A DNA stretch of 25,798 nt, taken from assembly GCA_937895305.1 (NCBI GenBank), contig CALAXS010000503.1, positions 1 through 25,798 on the forward strand, read 5' to 3'. Made by a program: the position numbers and the translations under genes. This document shows, one piece after another, positions 8,042-17,198 of the stretch (positions are counted from its first letter, which is position 1; every line of letters starts with the position of its first letter). This stretch comes from an uncultured bacterium (GTDB lineage: Bacteria > Hydrogenedentota > Hydrogenedentia > Hydrogenedentales > JAEUWI01). The notes under the pieces are model-generated. The model had not been told where the DNA came from. It was given only the letters and a program-made list of their open reading frames with translations, and did not search any database.

Positions 8042-9900
8042 GGTGTGCGCCCCTCCACAGCATACAATCGCGCATCGCCTTCCTGGGCGATTAAACGTAG
8101 CCAGGGCGTGGCGTCCAGTTGCGCCAATGTATGCTCGTCAAAGGGATAGGTGCCGGGGCAATAGATATGGTCTACGCACCATTTCTTAATCTGTTCATGT
8201 CGTTGTTCCGTGGTCGTCTTGTCATCAAAAAAACGGTCCATGGCTATCGCTGTATCGTTCATATTCACACCGCTAAACTCAAGGGTGGGCTGGCCGAAGA
8301 TGGTTTTGGTTCCAGGACGATTATGCACAATCACATCACCCATGTAGGGCGGGTGGTAGGCCGGGGCCAGCACAGTGCCCCCTTCTATTTTTTCAATAAC
8401 GTTGTAATCTTCTGCTGGCATGACTTCACTGTGTGCCCATGCAAAAGCTTTGTCCTCTGAGCCATATCCCCAGGGTCCCTGAAAATGCGTATTGGAATCA
8501 AAGATAGACCACAGACCGCATTGACAAATCCATATTAGCGCCCAACGTGCAAGAAAGGGTTGCTTTACTTCCAAGTGAGCCAAACCCTCCGCTGTCAGGA
8601 GGGCGAGGGGGATGCCGAGAAGAACGAGGCAGCGTTCGGGCATGAGCTGCATGAAGGCCCCTCCCCCCCATGCTGAAATGGAAATGGGCAGGAGTGCGAG
8701 GGTGAGGAGCGCCACCCAGCGAAGTGGTTTTGATACAGCAGCATTGGGTGTTGCTGGTACTAATTTTGCAAGGAGCAAACCGGGAATTATACCGAGGAGT
8801 GCCCAGTCGGATATTGCGAGTGCAGCAGCGGTATCGCCTCCAGTGAGCCAGTTTCCGTAGTAGGTCTGGTGCAGGACATAGAGCAATGTGAAGGCCATCA
8901 GATAACCCAGGGCGGCACCTATCAGTACACGTTCCCGTTTGGGCGCATTGCGAAAGACACGAAGTAACGTCATGCCAATGAAGGGCAATAGGAATAGAGT
9001 GGCACTCACCACGGAACCGAACCAGGCCACACGACGTAAGAGGATGTTGACGTTTTCCCGGGCGATGGGATTGAAGCTGAATTGAATCATTACGAGGATG
9101 AAAAACAGTGCGACGGGCAGGGCGAGGAGGGTGCCTTGTTTAATGCGTTGTGCTTTGGGTTGGTCGTCCTGCACCCAGAGCCAGGCCCAGGCCATGGCAA
9201 GGAAGAAGGGGCCGATACGTGCGTTGAGCCAGGTGCAAATAGCAAGGAGAATCAAGGTGCCTATATTAATCTTGTCTTGAACGATACGGGTCAACGCCAC
9301 AAAACCCAATGCCAGTGGCAAGGTATAGTAGAGCCTTGGCAAGACCAACGCTGGCGAAAGAAAAGGCCCTTCTATCAATTCGTAGCGCGCGAAGCGATGA
9401 AACCATTGTTCAAATTCCACAGTGCCATGGGTTCCATCGTTTGTGGTGATGAGATAAAGGAGACCTGCCAGTCCACCGCCCAGACTAAAGAGGTAGAAGC
9501 TGTTTAGTGCGCGCTCCGGCCAAAGCACCTGTAACACACGCCAGGCCGCATAGAGATAAAACGCGCCACAGAGACCATTCGCCAGGCCCAGGGCGATAAA
9601 GTCCGAAAGACCCACCAGCGCAGCCACCCACCCGATCACCCCATAGAGCCAGTGGTGGGGCAGTGCATAATACGCAGCGTTCGCGGTACCCAGGGGGGAG
9701 TCCGGGAGAGCGTAGGGCGATTGGAAGCCGTTGCGGAGGCTGTCCATGGCGGTGAGAAAAAAAGGGGTATCGCCAATGTGGAATCCGGTGTGGGCCTGCC
9801 CCTCACCAACCATGTAGGGCAAGGCAAGGTGCATGATCGGTTCGATAAGCGCCAGTCCGATAATGATGCAGCAAACACTTTTTGGCATTGGCATCTTCAT
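8038..9900 (-). CDS. GT-C-like polytopic membrane protein, paralog B
   Basis: 620 aa. Same motif order as paralog A: GFHIGD (39-44), SPY (61-63), SLGGGLAG (139-146), YELIEG (173-178), PRLYYT (188-193), NARIGP (226-231), YYGNWLTGGD (347-356), SDWALLG (364-370), SAWGGG (409-414), MPER (420-423). The C-terminal soluble part starts VLAPAY (510-515), has CVDHIYCP (575-582) and ends LDATPWLRL. That layout recalls the C-terminal domains of PMT/ArnT-like enzymes, where a conserved loop precedes a small alpha/beta tail. If it is a GT-C enzyme, Asp44 in the first outer loop is the best candidate catalytic acid; this is inference. It overlaps the GT2 gene before it (ATGA) and paralog A after it (ATGA), implying translational coupling and equal dosage. 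Confidence 0.72.
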   Translation of the reverse strand: MKMPMPKSVCCIIIGLALIEPIMHLALPYMVGEGQAHTGFHIGDTPFFLTAMDSLRNGFQSPYALPDSPLGTANAAYYALPHHWLYGVIGWVAALVGLSDFIALGLANGLCGAFYLYAAWRVLQVLWPERALNSFYLFSLGGGLAGLLYLITTNDGTHGTVEFEQWFHRFARYELIEGPFLSPALVLPRLYYTLPLALGFVALTRIVQDKINIGTLILLAICTWLNARIGPFFLAMAWAWLWVQDDQPKAQRIKQGTLLALPVALFFILVMIQFSFNPIARENVNILLRRVAWFGSVVSATLFLLPFIGMTLLRVFRNAPKRERVLIGAALGYLMAFTLLYVLHQTYYGNWLTGGDTAAALAISDWALLGIIPGLLLAKLVPATPNAAVSKPLRWVALLTLALLPISISAWGGGAFMQLMPERCLVLLGIPLALLTAEGLAHLEVKQPFLARWALIWICQCGLWSIFDSNTHFQGPWGYGSEDKAFAWAHSEVMPAEDYNVIEKIEGGTVLAPAYHPPYMGDVIVHNRPGTKTIFGQPTLEFSGVNMNDTAIAMDRFFDDKTTTEQRHEQIKKWCVDHIYCPGTYPFDEHTLAQLDATPWLRLIAQEGDARLYAVEGRTP

Positions 9901-10859
9901 CGTTTGCGCGCTCCATGGAGCAGGGCGTCGAATTCAGCCACGGTGATTGCGCGGTGCCGCTGGATTTGTAGTCGTGCGACCCAGGCGGGGATGAGCGTTA
10001 GGAACAAGCTACCAAAAACCTTTAGCGTGATACCCGATGCGCGTAGTGCACCGAATTCGCAGCGTGCTGCGCTGAAGCATTGTTTCATCTGATGGAATTG
10101 CTCCAACTTGATGGCAAAGAAATGTTTGAAGAGGAGGGAGCCGGGCATGTTTTTAACCAGCAACAACGTATGATTGCGGTAGCATTGTGCGGAACGCCAC
10201 CAGGTGCGGTCGGCGATACTGGCTGAGCCAACGTGATAGGCAATGGCTTCGGGTGCGTGACACGCCTTAAATCCGGCGAGTCGTGCACGCATTGCCAGAT
10301 CAGCATCTTCGAAGTACGCGATAAAAGATTCGTCGAGATAGCCCACACGCTCAAACACAGTCCGATGAAAAAGTCCCGAGCCACCACTCACACCAAAAAT
10401 ACTGTCGGGCAGGGTGAATGTGTCACGTACTTCACGAAATCCTATCGCCTCGGGCCGACCGTTGATACACAAGCGGTCCCCGGCACTGTAGATTGTCTCC
10501 GGGTCATCCCGCCAAAGGACCAATGGTGCCACCATCTGCACATCCTCAGACGCAACGGCCAGCAGTTGCGCCAGGAAATCGGGGGCCAGCGTCATGTCGT
10601 TATTGAGGAGGAGAACCCACTCACTCTGTGCTGCCTTTAACCCAAGGTTAGCCGCTTTTGCAAAGCCACCATTGCGCTCGCGCATGATGAGTGTGATGTC
10701 TGGATGTTCCTCTGTGATGCGCTCCACGGTGTCATCGGTAGAAGCATCGTTAACTACGATAATTTCATCTGCCGGTTGAGATTGGGCTTTCAACGATTCG
10801 AGACAGGCCGACAGCAAATCATAGTGGTTCCAGGTGGGGATAACGATTGAAAGTTTCAT
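9897..10859 (-). CDS. GT2 family glycosyltransferase (WbbL/rhamnosyltransferase-like)
   Basis: 320 aa from ATG 10859. N-terminal GT-A fold: IVIPTWNHYDLL (5-16), VVNDASTDD (35-43), NGGFAKAANLGL (63-74) and the metal/nucleotide motif LLNNDM (84-89). The acceptor-side motif is YFEDADLAMRARLAG (182-196). These fit inverting GT2 enzymes that add rhamnose or another sugar to a lipid-linked glycan on the cytoplasmic side. The C-terminal 90 residues hold a basic amphipathic part and one hydrophobic segment, suggesting membrane association. A longer frame reaches upstream to 11141 but is only the shadow of the methyltransferase. ATG 10859 overlaps the methyltransferase stop (ATGA) and has GGAGGGG just upstream, which settles the start. 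Confidence 0.87.
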   Translation of the reverse strand: MKLSIVIPTWNHYDLLSACLESLKAQSQPADEIIVVNDASTDDTVERITEEHPDITLIMRERNGGFAKAANLGLKAAQSEWVLLLNNDMTLAPDFLAQLLAVASEDVQMVAPLVLWRDDPETIYSAGDRLCINGRPEAIGFREVRDTFTLPDSIFGVSGGSGLFHRTVFERVGYLDESFIAYFEDADLAMRARLAGFKACHAPEAIAYHVGSASIADRTWWRSAQCYRNHTLLLVKNMPGSLLFKHFFAIKLEQFHQMKQCFSAARCEFGALRASGITLKVFGSLFLTLIPAWVARLQIQRHRAITVAEFDALLHGARKR

Positions 10860-11629
10860 TCGCCCCTCCACAGCTTTGCGTCGATCCAGATCATGGCGCG
10901 GTAACAGGTCCCTGAGTGGCACTTGCTTAGTATGGGCGTGCAGAGTCGCAGGACGGCCTGGGCGATACCATTGCCTTGACCGGGCCACCCGCACATGAGT
11001 ACGCGCCACATCCAAACCCAGAGACGCAGGTTGGTGTTGCCCTGGGTAAAGACATGAAAGCAGTCCTGTGTACCTTGTCTGAAGTATGCGGAAATCGCAC
11101 CTGCATCGGGAAGGGTGTGCTCTACATGTTCGTCCAGCCAACGGATATGGCCACCGCCGCTATAGTCGTGATAGGCCCGGCGAATTTCCGCCTCGGCCTG
11201 GGTAGAAGCAGCGCCGGAAGGAAAGGCGATGACTGCCGTCCCGCTCCCCTTAAGTACGCGGAGAATTTCCAGGGCAGCGTACTCGCGCAGGTTCTGGGGT
11301 ATATGCTCGAAGGTATCCATGCAAACGCAGGCATCGAAGCTGTTATCGGGAAAGGGGAGTTGCGTAATATCTCCGGCCACCCCTTTAACGGGCTGGTTTG
11401 CCCGCGCTTCGTGGAGGTGGTCCACGGCAAGGTCAATGGCAATGACGGGGCGTTTTGCAAAACGTGCAAGACCGTTTGCGTTTGCACCGATTTCGAGGAT
11501 TCGGCCCTCCAGCTTGCCACGTTTACGCAGGCCATCCACGACAGGGCGATAGCGTGTGGCCCAATCGGGGTAGCCCCGTCCATCCTTCTCGGCCCAGTTA
11601 CGCAGGCTTTGGTTGATGCGGCTAAACAT
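10856..11629 (-). CDS. Class I SAM-dependent methyltransferase
   Basis: 257 aa. Motif I ILEIGANANGLA (44-55), acidic end of strand 2 AIDLAVDHL (64-72), motif GDITQLPFPDNSFDACVC (86-103) followed by MDTFEHIP. This is the methyltransferase type 11 pattern. The C-terminal 90 residues are less conserved and rich in Trp and Cys, with a hydrophobic stretch. In this operon it most likely methylates a sugar or lipid carrier of the glycan, but no acceptor can be read from sequence. It starts inside the last codons of the flippase gene (8-base overlap), with AAAAGGAT upstream as Shine-Dalgarno. Its own stop overlaps the GT2 start. Confidence 0.82.
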   Translation of the reverse strand: MFSRINQSLRNWAEKDGRGYPDWATRYRPVVDGLRKRGKLEGRILEIGANANGLARFAKRPVIAIDLAVDHLHEARANQPVKGVAGDITQLPFPDNSFDACVCMDTFEHIPQNLREYAALEILRVLKGSGTAVIAFPSGAASTQAEAEIRRAYHDYSGGGHIRWLDEHVEHTLPDAGAISAYFRQGTQDCFHVFTQGNTNLRLWVWMWRVLMCGWPGQGNGIAQAVLRLCTPILSKCHSGTCYRAMIWIDAKLWRGE

Positions 11630-13238
11630 GGCGCATCCTTTTGGTCCACCAACGAAAGAGCGGTAGTCGGTTGAGGTGGAGACTCTCTTCCATAAAGGTT
11701 ACGTCGAAAGCGTCCAGGACCCGAGACCAGCGCATGACTATTACATAGACCAGACCAAAAAGCGCTGCACCCACCCCGGACAAAATGAAGTTTTCCAGTC
11801 GTGAATCAATATCCTGGATCGCGAAGATCATGAGCAGGGTAAGGAGTGCGCCGGGGATGCAAATGATAGTGGGCAGGAGGAGTCCTTCGCGGAGGAGTCG
11901 CCAGCGGGACACGGGCTGTATGGTGATCATGGCGTTCATAAACCAGAGGGTGGACAGGGCCATGGCGAGTGCGGTAGCCATGGGTACGCCGAGGAAGCCC
12001 ATGGTGTAGACGAGGAGAAGGGTCAGGAGGATGTTGGCGGTCATGGAGATGAGTCCGGCGTACATGGGGAGGTCGGCACGCCCTTTACCCAGCGCGATAC
12101 TCACGCCTGGACCGGGCAGGACGTTGGCGAGGTAGCCCATGAGGATGATACGCAGTACCCAGGCAGAGGTATGGAGGTTCGCAGCATCGGCAAAGACGAT
12201 GCGCAGCAGGGGCATGGCGAAGATAATGGAAAATACGGTGAGGGGTACGGTGACCAGGGCGATGTATTTTGTGGAGCGTGCGTACAGCTCGGCGATAGTG
12301 TCATGTTTTTCCCGCGCTTCGAGGTCGGACACTGCGGGGATGAGCGCACTCACGACAAGGGCGGGAATCTGGCGGAGTTTTCCGGCGAGTTCTTCGCCAG
12401 CACGGTAGATGCCGACCCAAGTCAGGTCGCCGAATACGAGGCCGATAACAATGCGGTCGGTCTGGAAGTTGATGATGTTTGCAAGCTTGGCGACCTGACT
12501 GCGCCAGCCGAATTGATAGAGGTCGTGGAGCACGGCCCGGTTGATGTGACGGGGTGCAAAACGCAGGGCGGGGAAGATTTTAAAACCCACGGCAAGACTG
12601 AGCAGGGCCAGGAGGAGGAGGACCAGCCCGTTGGTATAGAGGAGTCCGCGGACGCCATAGCCCGCCTGTAGGAAGAGGACGGTGAGGACGAGCTTGGCGA
12701 TAGAGGCGATGAAGCTGAGGATATTGGAAATGCCCATGCGCTGGAAACCGGACTGGATGGCTGTGACTGGTGCGAGGCAGTTGCCGAGGATGAAGAGGAG
12801 CAGGGCACAACGGCAGAGGTATTGCACTTCTGCTACTGCGCCCACTTCACGGTAACGCCCACCATGATCCGGGTGCATGGATTCCAGCAGCCAGATAGCG
12901 GCGTCGATAAGGTAGGTGATGAGGGGCCAGCCCACCACAGCAATCGCCCCACCCAGCAGGATATAAAAAAGAAGGCCCGTGTTAATCACTGAGGAGACCC
13001 CGTCGTGGTCGTCGGTGGCGGCGTATTGGGCGATGTATTTGGTGAAGGCACTACTCACACCGACATCGAGCAGGGTAGCGTAGCCGGTGAAGGCCCCCAC
13101 GAGTGCCCAGAGGCCATAGCCTTCCCAGCCGAGCATGTGATAAATGTAGTAGGTAAGCACGACCCCGGCCACCGCTTCCCAGAGGCGACCCAGGGTATTG
13201 AATAGGGTGTTTCTTGTTATGGTCTCACGCACGGACAT
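11622..13238 (-). CDS. Wzx/RfbX-type polysaccharide flippase (MOP superfamily)
   Basis: 538 aa with 12 to 14 hydrophobic segments. Typical features of the MOP-superfamily lipid-linked oligosaccharide flippases: an N-terminal TRNTLFNTLGRLWEAVAGV, then GYGLWALVGAF, LDVGVSSAFTKYIAQY and a central QTDRIVIGLVFG segment followed by AGEELAGKLRQIP. Members turn undecaprenyl-linked glycan units from the inner to the outer leaflet of the cytoplasmic membrane. The start at 13238 has GGGGGTGA upstream, lying in the end of the preceding gene, whose stop is only 5 bases away. The gene is cotranscribed with the surrounding glycosyltransferases, which supports a glycan-export role. Confidence 0.87.
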   Translation of the reverse strand: MSVRETITRNTLFNTLGRLWEAVAGVVLTYYIYHMLGWEGYGLWALVGAFTGYATLLDVGVSSAFTKYIAQYAATDDHDGVSSVINTGLLFYILLGGAIAVVGWPLITYLIDAAIWLLESMHPDHGGRYREVGAVAEVQYLCRCALLLFILGNCLAPVTAIQSGFQRMGISNILSFIASIAKLVLTVLFLQAGYGVRGLLYTNGLVLLLLALLSLAVGFKIFPALRFAPRHINRAVLHDLYQFGWRSQVAKLANIINFQTDRIVIGLVFGDLTWVGIYRAGEELAGKLRQIPALVVSALIPAVSDLEAREKHDTIAELYARSTKYIALVTVPLTVFSIIFAMPLLRIVFADAANLHTSAWVLRIILMGYLANVLPGPGVSIALGKGRADLPMYAGLISMTANILLTLLLVYTMGFLGVPMATALAMALSTLWFMNAMITIQPVSRWRLLREGLLLPTIICIPGALLTLLMIFAIQDIDSRLENFILSGVGAALFGLVYVIVMRWSRVLDAFDVTFMEESLHLNRLPLFRWWTKRMRHV

Positions 13239-13243
13239 AGTGC

Positions 13244-15061
13244 TTATTCACCCCCACTTTCGGGCGCTGAAAAGCGAAGGAAGGCAATGTGTTCGACGCC
13301 GGTACCTTTGGGCTTTGGGATAGCCATGCGCTTAACGAGGGTGAAGTGTTTTTCATCACGAAGCCATTGGGTAAACATGGGTTCTAGATCGCTAATGGCT
13401 CCGGACTCCCGGACGAATTCTTCGGGCCAAAGGATATAGCGAATCTGATTTTCCTGGAGCCAGTTGTATTGTTCACTGGGAGAAAGGGGAATGAGACTTT
13501 TCATGGCCCAGTGGTTCTGGCAGGTGGGTCCTTCGATGTAGTACGTGCGTTGATCTACCGTGAGGAGGGTGCCGCCATCGTTGCAGTATTCGTTGGCATA
13601 GAGAAAAGCGGGATAGCGTTCGACGCGTTCTTCGAGGTACTCGGCCTGGGTGGTACGGCCCAGAAGTACGGGGATTTTAAAGTGGATGGCTGCAACGTGG
13701 AGGCTAAGTCCGAATACAAGTGAAAGAATCAGGACGGCACAGGCCAGGGTACTGCCTCTGCGAATGTGTATGAGGGCCATAGCGGCCACAACCATCATGG
13801 GCGCGAAGAAGGGCAGGATATAGCGCGCGAGGCGTTGGAAAAAGAAGAAGGCCATGCCGCCTGCAATACTGAAACTGCCCAGGGCCCGGGCGCGGCGTCC
13901 AGCGAGTAGCAATCCGGGTATACCCAGAATCAGTACCAGTCCACCGGGGGACTTGGACCAACCATCGTAGCGGGCCGGGCGCATGACGATGTCCCAGGGG
14001 AAACGGAGGAAAGCGAGGATATGATTACCCCCTGTGGTGCCTATGGTTTCATGACCACCGATGGTGCCGATGGCGATATGAGGAATCTCCGGGTTGTTGG
14101 TAAAGAGGGAAAGTTCAAAGGGGAAAAAAGGATTGTCTGCCACGAGTCCGGTGCGGATTAACCAGGGCAGTGTGGCAAGGAAACCGATGAAGCCGAAGAG
14201 GAGGGTGCTGCGGATGCGCTGTTGTGGTGCGAAGAGGACTACGCCTGCGGTGAGTAGCACGCAGGTCAGAAGGCCCGTATGGCGAATACCGCAGGATGAT
14301 CCCACGAGGAGGGCCGCGAGGAGGAGCCATCCCCATTGTGAGGTATCGCGCCAGGCGACCAGGGCCGCCAGGGCACAGAGGGTGATTGCGGTGAAGGCGA
14401 GGTCAATGCCGACACCCCCGGCCTGGTCCATGAAGACAGGTGCCGTAGCGAGGATGGCCATGGCGATGATGCCGGTCTGGCGGTCGGCGATGCGACGACC
14501 AAGTTCGTAGATGGCTGCACAGGCCAGGAGGGCCATGGACCAGTTGAGGAGGGTGACGGTCTTTTCGCCACTGTTGTAGTAGGCGGTAGCGAAGAGGCCA
14601 TGCATGAATTGAGGATAGGCGGAATAGACGTTACCGTTGTGGAGAAAAATTTTTCCTTCGCGTGCGTAGTCGGATGCGAGGGCGATGTGGGCGACGGTTG
14701 CGTCCCAATGGGTCACAGGGGCAAGCGCAGAAAGCAGGGTAAGAAAGAGCGCGACAACTGTTGCTGCAAGACTGCATTTTTCCAGCCGGGACCAGGGACC
14801 TTCTCGGTCGGATTCAAGGGAAGTATTCGTCTGGTTGTAACTTTTCAATTCCCACATTATGCCCACTAAAGCCAACGCATAGAGCATGCCATGCAAATAC
14901 GCCAGCGACACACTGCCCAGCATGATGACGAGCACAGCAGTGGCGCAGAGTCCTGCTGCGAAAGTAAAGGGGATACGTCCACTTTCGGGGCGCAAAGACA
15001 GGCATGCCATCATGAGTCGACCGAGGGTCCATGCGACGATGATGAGGGCGATGAGGGGCAT
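13244..15061 (-). CDS. ArnT/PMT-like GT-C membrane glycosyltransferase
   Basis: 605 aa with many hydrophobic helices. The first large outer loop carries APVTHWDATVAHIALASDYA (114-133); Asp120 fits the catalytic aspartate position of GT39/GT83-type enzymes (Rgt/ArnT/PMT superfamily). Later motifs include YELGRRIADRQTGIIA, MDQAGGVGIDL and QRLARYILPFFAPMM; the last resembles the RY-x-LP signature often seen in this group. The C-terminal part, after residue 470, is soluble. It would transfer a sugar from a lipid carrier to lipid, glycan or protein on the outer face. It is unrelated in motif set to paralogs A-D. It is the first gene of the operon; the ATG follows AGGAAAGGAG by 6 nt. Confidence 0.75.
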   Translation of the reverse strand: MPLIALIIVAWTLGRLMMACLSLRPESGRIPFTFAAGLCATAVLVIMLGSVSLAYLHGMLYALALVGIMWELKSYNQTNTSLESDREGPWSRLEKCSLAATVVALFLTLLSALAPVTHWDATVAHIALASDYAREGKIFLHNGNVYSAYPQFMHGLFATAYYNSGEKTVTLLNWSMALLACAAIYELGRRIADRQTGIIAMAILATAPVFMDQAGGVGIDLAFTAITLCALAALVAWRDTSQWGWLLLAALLVGSSCGIRHTGLLTCVLLTAGVVLFAPQQRIRSTLLFGFIGFLATLPWLIRTGLVADNPFFPFELSLFTNNPEIPHIAIGTIGGHETIGTTGGNHILAFLRFPWDIVMRPARYDGWSKSPGGLVLILGIPGLLLAGRRARALGSFSIAGGMAFFFFQRLARYILPFFAPMMVVAAMALIHIRRGSTLACAVLILSLVFGLSLHVAAIHFKIPVLLGRTTQAEYLEERVERYPAFLYANEYCNDGGTLLTVDQRTYYIEGPTCQNHWAMKSLIPLSPSEQYNWLQENQIRYILWPEEFVRESGAISDLEPMFTQWLRDEKHFTLVKRMAIPKPKGTGVEHIAFLRFSAPESGGE

Positions 15062-15159
15062 GCTTCTCCTTTCCTGGGTGCTGAGGCATCACGATAGCAT
15101 GGGGACGGGGGTATTCTCATCTTCCATGGGGTATACTCTAACCAATTCACAGTTAAAGA

Positions 15160-15269
15160 CTATGGGACCAAGAGATTGCCACACCTCGCTCCACTCGGTT
15201 CGCAATGACGCGATTATACACGTCATTGCGAGGAGGCTCAGCCGACGCGGCAATCTCTTGGTCCCATAG
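15160..15269. repeat. MITE-like inverted repeat, two half-units head to head
   Basis: Perfect 21-base arms at 15160-15180 and 15249-15269 (the left arm starts CTATGGGACCAAGAGATTGC) enclose a perfect inner inverted repeat, CGCAATGACG at 15201-15210 and CGTCATTGCG at 15221-15230. The element therefore consists of two half-units of about 50 bases pointing outward. The same half-unit, pointing inward, recurs at 20919-21056. It lies in the divergent gap between the operon's first gene and paralog C, and no transposase is present. CGTCATTGCGAGG...GGCAATCT repeats of this style are common in unrelated bacterial genomes. Confidence 0.8.
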
Positions 15270-15307
15270 ACGAAAACAAACAAATCAGCTTTGGTACCGG
15301 GTAATAC

Positions 15308-17194
15308 ATGGAAAATGCTTTAGATAGCAAAGAGACGCATAACACCACACCGCGTTGGGTGTGGTGTGTCATGGTTGGGCTGGCGTTGATAGAGCCGTTG
15401 TTGCATGGGTGGATTCTACTTGCGCCGCCGGCGGGTCATGTACCGTCGGGGCTGCATACGGTAGATACGTATGCCTATCGTTCAGCGATGGCCCATTTTC
15501 ATGATGATTATTATTCGCCCTATGCCACGGTGGATTCGTCGGTTGGGGATCGTGATCCGAGTTTGTATGCGCTCCCCCACCATCGCATGTATGGCTGGCT
15601 GGGTCTATTGACGCGCGGCTTGCCACTGAATCCTTATATCGTGTTGGGCATAGCCCATGGGCTGGGGCTGTTTTTTATGTTGCTCATGGCGTGGGGATTG
15701 CTCAGGGTAAGTGTGCCAAAACTAGCGGCCACCGCCTTCAGCCTCTTTGCATTGGGTGGGGGCGCAGGTGGAATTTTGTATGTGTTGTGTTGGTTCGCGG
15801 GTTTAACGGACCATGCTGATTTTACGGATAGTTTTCAACATTTTTTTCTTTATGAATTATGCGAAGGCGCGCGCTATCAGCCGTACTTGTTAACAGCACG
15901 ATTGTATTACACGGTGGCGATGGGACTGGGCTTTGCGGCCTTGCGAATTCAGTTTTCGGTTCTTCGTCAACCATCCACGGGCCGGGCGTTGATGCTCCTG
16001 GTGGTCTATGGTTTGTGTGCTTTTTCCAATTTTCGGGTGGGGCCCATGTTTTGGGCGGTGGGTATTATGCACTTGCTGGTGTTTCCTGCTTTGTCCATGG
16101 GACAGCGGATAAAGTTTTGTAGTCTGATTACTGTGGGGACGGGATTGGGTGCCCTCCTGGCATTACGGATGTTGCGTTTGAATCCAGAATTGACTGAAAG
16201 TGCCTTTCGAATTCTCAGTGGTCAATTGTGGCTATTTCCGTTGTTGAGCGCGTTGGGTCTGGTGTGTTTGTTGTTACCGCTGGGCCTGGTGGCGGGCATT
16301 GGGCAAAACCCGCGATGGGCGCGCGCGCTTGCCATGGGCGCGGTGGGCTATCTGGTACTTTATGGTCTGGGGTATGTGGGCTATGTCGCATATTACGGGA
16401 ACTGGTTGCAGGGGGGCGAGACAACCGCTGCGATTGCGGTGTCGGATTGGGCATTCCTGGGGATAGTGCCGGGGCTGTGGCTGGGGTGGCGCTGTAGTGA
16501 AGGGAGAGGGGACTTGGGTAGCGTGGGTTGGTATGTTTTATGGGGACTGGCCTTTTTGTGTGGCAGTCTCACGGCGATGGGGCAGGGGTGGTTTTTACAG
16601 TTTATGCCTCAGCGTTTTGTGGTGATCCTGGGACTTCCTTTTGCGGTTGTGGGGGCCATGGGGCTACAGCAGGTAGGTTGCACCTGGCCGCGCGTTGCGA
16701 AGGGATTGCATGGGGGGATTATTTTTTGTGGGGTACTTTCTATTCTGGTGACGTGGATGGGGACCTATGGTCCGCTGGGGCATGACGGGTTACAGGGGTC
16801 GTATACCTGGACGCGGCAGGCGTATATGACGGAACAGGATGGGCAGCTTTTTCAGGGGATTGAAGGGGAGGTGGTGCTGGCACCGTCGACGGGTACACCG
16901 CTCTTCGGGGATGTGGCGGTACTGCGTGGACACAAGACGGTGTATGGGAATGGCACGCTGGATTATTCGCGGAACATCATGCCTGAAATACGCAAGACGG
17001 TCCATGAATTTTTCACTCAGGGCACCTCGGAAACGACACGTCGGGCGCTGGTGGATCGGTATGGGGTAACGGTGGTGTTTTGCCCGGATACTGCTCCTGT
17101 AGATCCGGAAGTGATGAAAGAATTCAAAACCTTGCCGTGGTTACAGGTTCAGGATAGTGCGGGGCAGGGGGTTGTTTTTCGGGTGCAGCCATAA
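15308..17194 (+). CDS. GT-C-like polytopic membrane protein, paralog C
   Basis: 628 aa, same architecture as A and B: GLHTVD (48-53), SPY (70-72), ALGGGAGG (148-155), YELCEG (182-187), ARLYYT (197-202), NFRVGP (241-246), YYGNWLQGGE (362-371), SDWAFLG (379-385), TAMGQG (422-427), MPQR (433-436). The soluble C-terminal domain starts VLAPSTGTP (523-531). Transcribed opposite to the operon, from a promoter region occupied by the inverted repeat at 15160-15269. No strong Shine-Dalgarno precedes the ATG at 15308 (only GGGT). Ends 4 bases from the convergent SGNH gene. Interpretation as for A and B: an outer-face lipid-linked sugar transferase is likely but unproven. Confidence 0.72.
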   Translation: MENALDSKETHNTTPRWVWCVMVGLALIEPLLHGWILLAPPAGHVPSGLHTVDTYAYRSAMAHFHDDYYSPYATVDSSVGDRDPSLYALPHHRMYGWLGLLTRGLPLNPYIVLGIAHGLGLFFMLLMAWGLLRVSVPKLAATAFSLFALGGGAGGILYVLCWFAGLTDHADFTDSFQHFFLYELCEGARYQPYLLTARLYYTVAMGLGFAALRIQFSVLRQPSTGRALMLLVVYGLCAFSNFRVGPMFWAVGIMHLLVFPALSMGQRIKFCSLITVGTGLGALLALRMLRLNPELTESAFRILSGQLWLFPLLSALGLVCLLLPLGLVAGIGQNPRWARALAMGAVGYLVLYGLGYVGYVAYYGNWLQGGETTAAIAVSDWAFLGIVPGLWLGWRCSEGRGDLGSVGWYVLWGLAFLCGSLTAMGQGWFLQFMPQRFVVILGLPFAVVGAMGLQQVGCTWPRVAKGLHGGIIFCGVLSILVTWMGTYGPLGHDGLQGSYTWTRQAYMTEQDGQLFQGIEGEVVLAPSTGTPLFGDVAVLRGHKTVYGNGTLDYSRNIMPEIRKTVHEFFTQGTSETTRRALVDRYGVTVVFCPDTAPVDPEVMKEFKTLPWLQVQDSAGQGVVFRVQP

Positions 17195-17198
17195 CGGG

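Noticed and set aside
10860..11141. N-terminal extension of the GT2 frame to 11141
   Set aside because: The 94 extra residues are an out-of-phase reading of the methyltransferase. A strong Shine-Dalgarno and ATGA coupling fix the start at 10859.
10976..11674. 232-codon frame on the + strand
   Set aside because: Shadow of the methyltransferase and flippase end, with no domain features.
12171..12671. 166-codon frame on the + strand within the flippase
   Set aside because: Antisense reading of membrane helices; acidic, with no recognisable family.
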